Origin: Chloroflexota bacterium
Lineage (GTDB): Bacteria > Chloroflexota > Limnocylindria > Limnocylindrales > CSP1-4
Reading direction: 5' to 3'
DNA: 34,385 bases
Assembly: GCA_015661135.1 (NCBI GenBank)
Contig: JACVXW010000007.1
Location: 3,062-37,446 of the forward strand
Positions 30,961 through 34,385 of this stretch are shown here, piece by piece. A program made the position numbers and the translations under genes. Every line of letters begins with the position of its first letter. Within the stretch, counting starts at the first letter, position 1. The notes under the pieces are model-generated. The model saw nothing but the letters and a program-made list of their open reading frames with translations, had not been told where the DNA came from and searched no databases.

Positions 30961-31151
30961 GGACGGAGCTCGATGAGTCGGAGGGCCGACTTGCTCCGGG
31001 CGACGACGGGGTTCACGCAGGGGCAGTAGCCGTTATGGGGGCAGACACCGCAGTTGCCATCGCAGTCGAGGGCGGCGGCGTAGCTGCAGTTCCGACAGTC
31101 TCGCTCACAGGCGATCAGGTCAACGAAGCTTGCTTCCTCGGCCTGCTTCAC
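30924..31151 (-). CDS. Small Cys-rich protein with two CX3CX2C motifs
   Basis: About 75 residues from GTG 31151, which has GAGAGGGA directly upstream. Eight Cys lie in residues ~13-45: CERDCRNC, then CDGNCGVC, then CPC. This repeats CX3CX2C twice and suggests metal or iron-sulfur binding; CX3CX2C is also the radical-SAM motif, but the protein is far too short for that fold. The C-terminal ~25 residues (SKSALRLIELRPILLHES) overlap the 5' part of prfB in another frame and may partly be prfB N-terminus. GTG 31169 is an alternative start. It is the first gene after the promoter at 31246-31274. No family is recognised. Confidence 0.6.
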   Translation of the reverse strand: MKQAEEASFVDLIACERDCRNCSYAAALDCDGNCGVCPHNGYCPCVNPVVARSKSALRLIELRPILLHESPNSTR

Positions 31152-31245
31152 GGATCCCTCTCTCAACACACCTTGGGCACGGCGGGTGGGCGCGGGGGCT
31201 GCCGATGGGACGAGCGCGTCCCGGAACTATCGGGAAGTTGCCCGG

Positions 31246-31274
31246 AGTATAGGCGGGGACCTGCGGATCGCCAA
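31246..31274 (-). promoter_or_regulatory. Predicted sigma70-type promoter upstream of the Cys-rich ORF and prfB
   Basis: Minus strand: -35 TTGGCG (31269-31274), 17-bp spacer, -10 TATACT (31246-31251). A leader of about 90 nt would precede GTG 31151. Confidence 0.7.
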
Positions 31275-31321
31275 GGGGGTGAATGCGATTTCGCGCGAAT
31301 TCCGTGCCAGAATCATGCTGC

Positions 31322-31822
31322 TCAAGGGAGTTGGGCGCCGAATTCCTCCGTGAAGACATGGCCGGCACCCAGGAAGTACACGGCCAACGCCGCGGCCTCG
31401 TGGAGAATCGCCCCGATTCGGCTGTCGCGACCACCCTCGGTCGGGCTCGTTCGCGTCGGGGACCCCCACGCCTGAACACCTTCGTCCGTGGCAATCCGGA
31501 GGACTCGCAGCATGTGGCTGGGGTCACTCACGAAAACGGCGCTCGTGAGCCCGCGGGCCGTCATCATGCCGGCAACGCTCTCGATCGACTCCAGCGTCGT
31601 CCGTCCGCGATCCTCGGCGAGGATGGCCTCGGCGGGCACGCCATGGTCGATCGCCCATGCGCGCGCTGCGGCTGCCTCGGTCGTCCGATCGCCGGTTGCC
31701 TTGCCGCCGGTCACCACCAGGAGGGGTGCGATCCCCGCCTGATACAGGGCCACGGCGTGTTCCAGCCGCGCCTCGAGCACGGGCGACGGCCGGCCGTCGT
31801 ACTGGGCAGCTCCGAGGATCAC
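31322..31822 (-). CDS. YdcF/SanA-like (DUF218) protein, N-terminally short
   Basis: 166 residues from GTG 31822. Pattern: VILGAAQYDGRPSPVLEARL, LVVTGGKATGDRTTEAAAA, AILAEDRGRTTLESIESV, VFVSDPSHMLRVLRIA. This is the DUF218 fold, usually preceded by a membrane helix and the strand that includes the start here. The same frame continues upstream back to the secA stop (DEARPADAIVILG) with no ATG, GTG or TTG and no hydrophobic segment. Family members are often envelope-linked; function is not established. It follows secA by 105 bp. Confidence 0.7.
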   Translation of the reverse strand: MILGAAQYDGRPSPVLEARLEHAVALYQAGIAPLLVVTGGKATGDRTTEAAAARAWAIDHGVPAEAILAEDRGRTTLESIESVAGMMTARGLTSAVFVSDPSHMLRVLRIATDEGVQAWGSPTRTSPTEGGRDSRIGAILHEAAALAVYFLGAGHVFTEEFGAQLP

Positions 31823-31927
31823 GATCGCGTCGGCGGGCCGGGCCTCGTCCCTCCCCGCCTGGTCCAGGATCCGGTTGGCGTCGGCGAGGCGAGGTCCCCG
31901 GCGCCGAGCTTCAGCGCCGCCGGCGGA

Positions 31928-34385
31928 TCAGGAGCCGTGGCACTTCTTGTACTTCTTGCCCGATCCGCACCAGCAGGCGTCGTTGCGGCCGATCTTCTCG
32001 CCCGTCGGCGTGTGGCCGGGTCTCGCCTGGGCCCCACCCAGACCGGGCAGACCGGCCCCGCCGCCCGAGGCCGCGATGCCCCCGCCCGACACGCCGCCGC
32101 GCAGCACGGCCCCACCCGCCACACCGACGCTCGGCCCCACCCCGCCGCCGGCCGTGACCGCCGGCCTCGCCTGTTGGCCCGGCCCGGCGAGCGGGAAGAC
32201 GCCTGCGGGGGGTGCTGCGGGCGAGGGTGCCCGCGTCAGCGTCACCCGGAAGATCGTGCTGGCAACCTGGTGGCGGATGAACCCGCCCAGTTCCTCGTAC
32301 AGCCGGAAGGCCTCCTTCCGGAACTCGTTCAACGGGTCCTGCTGCGCATAACCTCGCAGGCCGATGCCACGGCGCAACTCGTCCAGCTCGGTGAGGTGCT
32401 CCACCCACAGCGAATCGACCGTTCGGAGGAGGACGAAGCGCTCGATCAGGATCCACTCGGGCCCGATCTCGTCTTCCTTGGCGTCGAGCTTGGCGCCCGC
32501 CACCTCCTTGAGATGCACGCCGATCGCATCGGGGGTCCGCAGGTCCCAGAGCTCGTCCTCGTTCACGTCTTCGGCCGTGAAGCCAATCCGCCGGAGGGCC
32601 TCCACGAGGCCGTCCATCGTCCCGGTCTCGGGCCCGCCGCTGCCGGCGTGGGTATCGACGAGGACGTCGATCTCCTCGCCCAGGAAAGCCCGGACCGTCT
32701 CGGTCAGGTCCTCGTTGCGGAGGACCTTGTCGCGCTCGGCGTAGATCGTCTCGCGTTGCAGGTTGATGACGTCGTCGAACTCGACGACGCGCTTGCGGAT
32801 ATCGAAGTTGAAGCCCTCGACCCGGGTCTGGGCGCTCTCGATGGTCTTGCCCACGATGCCGGACTCGATGTAGGTGTCATCGTCCAGGCCAAGGCGCTCC
32901 ATGAGGCCGGTGACGCGCTCGGACGCGAAGCGCTTCATGAGGTCGTCGTCGAGCGAGAGGTAGAACCGGGACGAGCCCGGATCGCCCTGGCGGCCGGACC
33001 GGCCGCGGAGCTGGTTGTCGATCCGCCGGCTGTCGTGGCGCTCCGTGCCCACGATGTGGAGCCCGCCGGCCGCGACCACCCGCTCATGGTCCTCGTCGCA
33101 GATCGTCCTGGCCTCGGCGAGCGCCTCGTCGTAGGTCGCCTTGTCCACCTCGGCCGGGTTGAGTCCGCGCCGATGGAGGATTTCGGAGGCCAGCCCGGCG
33201 GGATTTCCGCCCAGCTGGATGTCCGTGCCGCGACCGGCCATGTTCGTCGCGATCGTCACGGCGCCGGTCTTTCCGGCCTGGGCCACGATCTGCGATTCCT
33301 TCTCGTGGAACTTGGCATTGAGGACTTCATGTTTCACGCCGCGCCGCTTGAGGAGCTCGCCCAGGATCTCGGACTTCTCGACCGAGACCGTGCCAACGAG
33401 GACCGGCCTCCCGACCTCCTGCATCGCGACGATCTCCTCGATCACCGCGTTGAACTTGGCGTTCTCGTTTCGGTAGACCAGGTCGGTCTCGTCCTCTCGG
33501 ATCATCGGCCGGTTGGTCGGGATGGCGACGACCTCCAGCTTGTAGATCTTCGAGAACTCCTCGGCCTCCGTCATCGCGGTGCCGGTCATGCCGGCGAGCT
33601 TGTCGTACAGCCGGAAGTAGTTCTGGAAGGTGATCGTGGCGAGCGTCACCGACTCGCGCTGGACCCGCAGCCCTTCCTTGGCCTCGACGGCCTGGTGGAG
33701 CCCCTCGCTCCAGCGACGCCCCGGCATCTGGCGACCGGTGAATTCGTCGACGATGACGATCTCGCCGTCCTTGACGATGTAGTCCCGGTCTCGCTTGTAG
33801 AGGGCGTGCGCGCGGAGCGCCTGCTCGAAGTGCCGGGCGAGCCGCGGGTCCGCGTCGTAGAGGTTTTCGACGCCGAGGAGCTTCTCCATCTTGTCGACGC
33901 CCTCCTCGGTCGGCGAGACCGCGCGATCCTTGAGGTCAATGAAGTAGTCGCCGCCCTCCTCCTCGCCCTCGGGGCGCTCGGAGAGCCGCGGCACGAGGCG
34001 GGCGAACTGGAAGTAGAGGTCCGCCGATTCCTCGGCCTGGCCGCTGATGATGAGCGGCGTCCGGGCCTCGTCGATGAGGATGTTGTCCACCTCGTCCACG
34101 ATCCCGAAGAACCGCTCGCGCTGGACCCGCAGGTCCAGCTCCGTGACCATGTTGTCGCGGAGGTAGTCGAACCCGAACTCGTTGTTCGTGCCGTAGGTGA
34201 TGTCGGCGGCATAAGCCTCGCGCCGGCTGACCGGCTTCAGGTTGATGAGCCGCTCGTCGTTCGTCGGGTACCCGGGCTCGAACACGAACGAGGTGTCGTG
34301 GGTGATCATCCCGACGCTCAGGCCCAGGAAGTGGAAGACCGGGCCCATCCACTGCGGGTCGCGTCGGGCGAGGTAGTCGTTGACC
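31928..34385 (-). CDS. secA: Preprotein translocase ATPase SecA (N-terminal part outside window)
   Basis: About 818 C-terminal residues are visible. Nucleotide-binding and preprotein regions include ADITYGTNNEFGFDYLRDNM, DEVDNILIDEARTPLIISG, GMTGTAMTEAEEF, VTIATNMAGRGTDIQLGGNP and DNQLRGRSGRQGDPGSSRFY. The C-terminus carries a Gly/Pro-rich linker and a zinc-binding SEC-C motif (GRNDACWCGSGKKYKKCHGS). SecA drives protein export through SecYEG. The frame leaves the window at 34385 on its N-terminal side. It begins the minus-strand secA-prfB-ftsEX run. Confidence 0.99.
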   Translation of the reverse strand, partial: VNDYLARRDPQWMGPVFHFLGLSVGMITHDTSFVFEPGYPTNDERLINLKPVSRREAYAADITYGTNNEFGFDYLRDNMVTELDLRVQRERFFGIVDEVDNILIDEARTPLIISGQAEESADLYFQFARLVPRLSERPEGEEEGGDYFIDLKDRAVSPTEEGVDKMEKLLGVENLYDADPRLARHFEQALRAHALYKRDRDYIVKDGEIVIVDEFTGRQMPGRRWSEGLHQAVEAKEGLRVQRESVTLATITFQNYFRLYDKLAGMTGTAMTEAEEFSKIYKLEVVAIPTNRPMIREDETDLVYRNENAKFNAVIEEIVAMQEVGRPVLVGTVSVEKSEILGELLKRRGVKHEVLNAKFHEKESQIVAQAGKTGAVTIATNMAGRGTDIQLGGNPAGLASEILHRRGLNPAEVDKATYDEALAEARTICDEDHERVVAAGGLHIVGTERHDSRRIDNQLRGRSGRQGDPGSSRFYLSLDDDLMKRFASERVTGLMERLGLDDDTYIESGIVGKTIESAQTRVEGFNFDIRKRVVEFDDVINLQRETIYAERDKVLRNEDLTETVRAFLGEEIDVLVDTHAGSGGPETGTMDGLVEALRRIGFTAEDVNEDELWDLRTPDAIGVHLKEVAGAKLDAKEDEIGPEWILIERFVLLRTVDSLWVEHLTELDELRRGIGLRGYAQQDPLNEFRKEAFRLYEELGGFIRHQVASTIFRVTLTRAPSPAAPPAGVFPLAGPGQQARPAVTAGGGVGPSVGVAGGAVLRGGVSGGGIAASGGGAGLPGLGGAQARPGHTPTGEKIGRNDACWCGSGKKYKKCHGS

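Noticed and set aside
1-34385. Mobile elements, CRISPR arrays, tRNA or rRNA genes
   Set aside because: No transposase, integrase, spaced repeat array, cloverleaf (apart from tmRNA) or rRNA sequence was seen.

Overview
The window is a GC-rich bacterial chromosome segment that spans the dnaA/dnaN origin region. Its gene order (jag, yidC, yidD, rnpA, rpmH diverging from dnaA, then dnaN, recF, dciA) is the classical bacterial origin neighbourhood. A second run on the minus strand (secA, prfB, ftsE, ftsX, S41 protease, smpB, plus tmRNA) is another conserved housekeeping block. No outer-membrane genes are seen. YidC carries a lipoprotein signal, and VanW-type, GT-C and DUF2723-type membrane proteins are present. 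My best guess is an uncultured, single-membrane-type Chloroflexota lineage (Limnocylindria-like). That placement is inference from the look of the proteins, not a search.

Layout. 1-5596: an envelope glycosylation block with two or three GT-C type polytopic proteins (one cut by the window start, one DUF2723 protein lacking its first membrane helix) and a DPM1-like GT2 that probably makes the polyprenyl-phosphate sugar donor. 5626-11973 (minus): dnaN, recF, dciA, then a degenerate PP2C-like membrane protein, a rhomboid protease and a bifunctional-nuclease-domain protein, linked by 4-bp overlaps or short gaps. 11974-12478: candidate oriC. 12479-13813: dnaA, ending unusually early. 13814-14216: divergent dnaA/rpmH promoters around a 10+10 bp dyad, and a 36-codon leader ORF overlapping rpmH. 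14217-17239: rpmH, rnpA, yidD, yidC, jag. 17421-22052: VanW protein, Fur-family regulator, EamA transporter, methyltransferase. 22071-22443: tmRNA (minus). 22531-24917: urease structural genes ureAB (fused gamma-beta) and ureC, with no maturation genes. 24953-25666: smpB behind a leader whose very strong Shine-Dalgarno is folded into a 14-bp hairpin. 25723-34385 (minus): S41 protease, ftsX, ftsE, GNAT, prfB, a Cys-rich small ORF, YdcF-like protein, secA.

Two themes stand out. First, regulation: several short leader ORFs or structures (smpB, rpmH), and three or four genes with a -10-like hexamer 6-9 nt before ATG, which suggests leaderless mRNAs. Second, several genes (DUF2723 protein, S41 protease, ftsE, GNAT, prfB, YdcF and perhaps dnaA) look as if a short stretch, often out of frame, has been lost. 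Because prfB, ftsE and dnaA are normally essential or highly conserved, an assembly or consensus artefact must be excluded before any biological reading.

I see no insertion sequences, prophage, CRISPR array, rRNA or tRNA genes.
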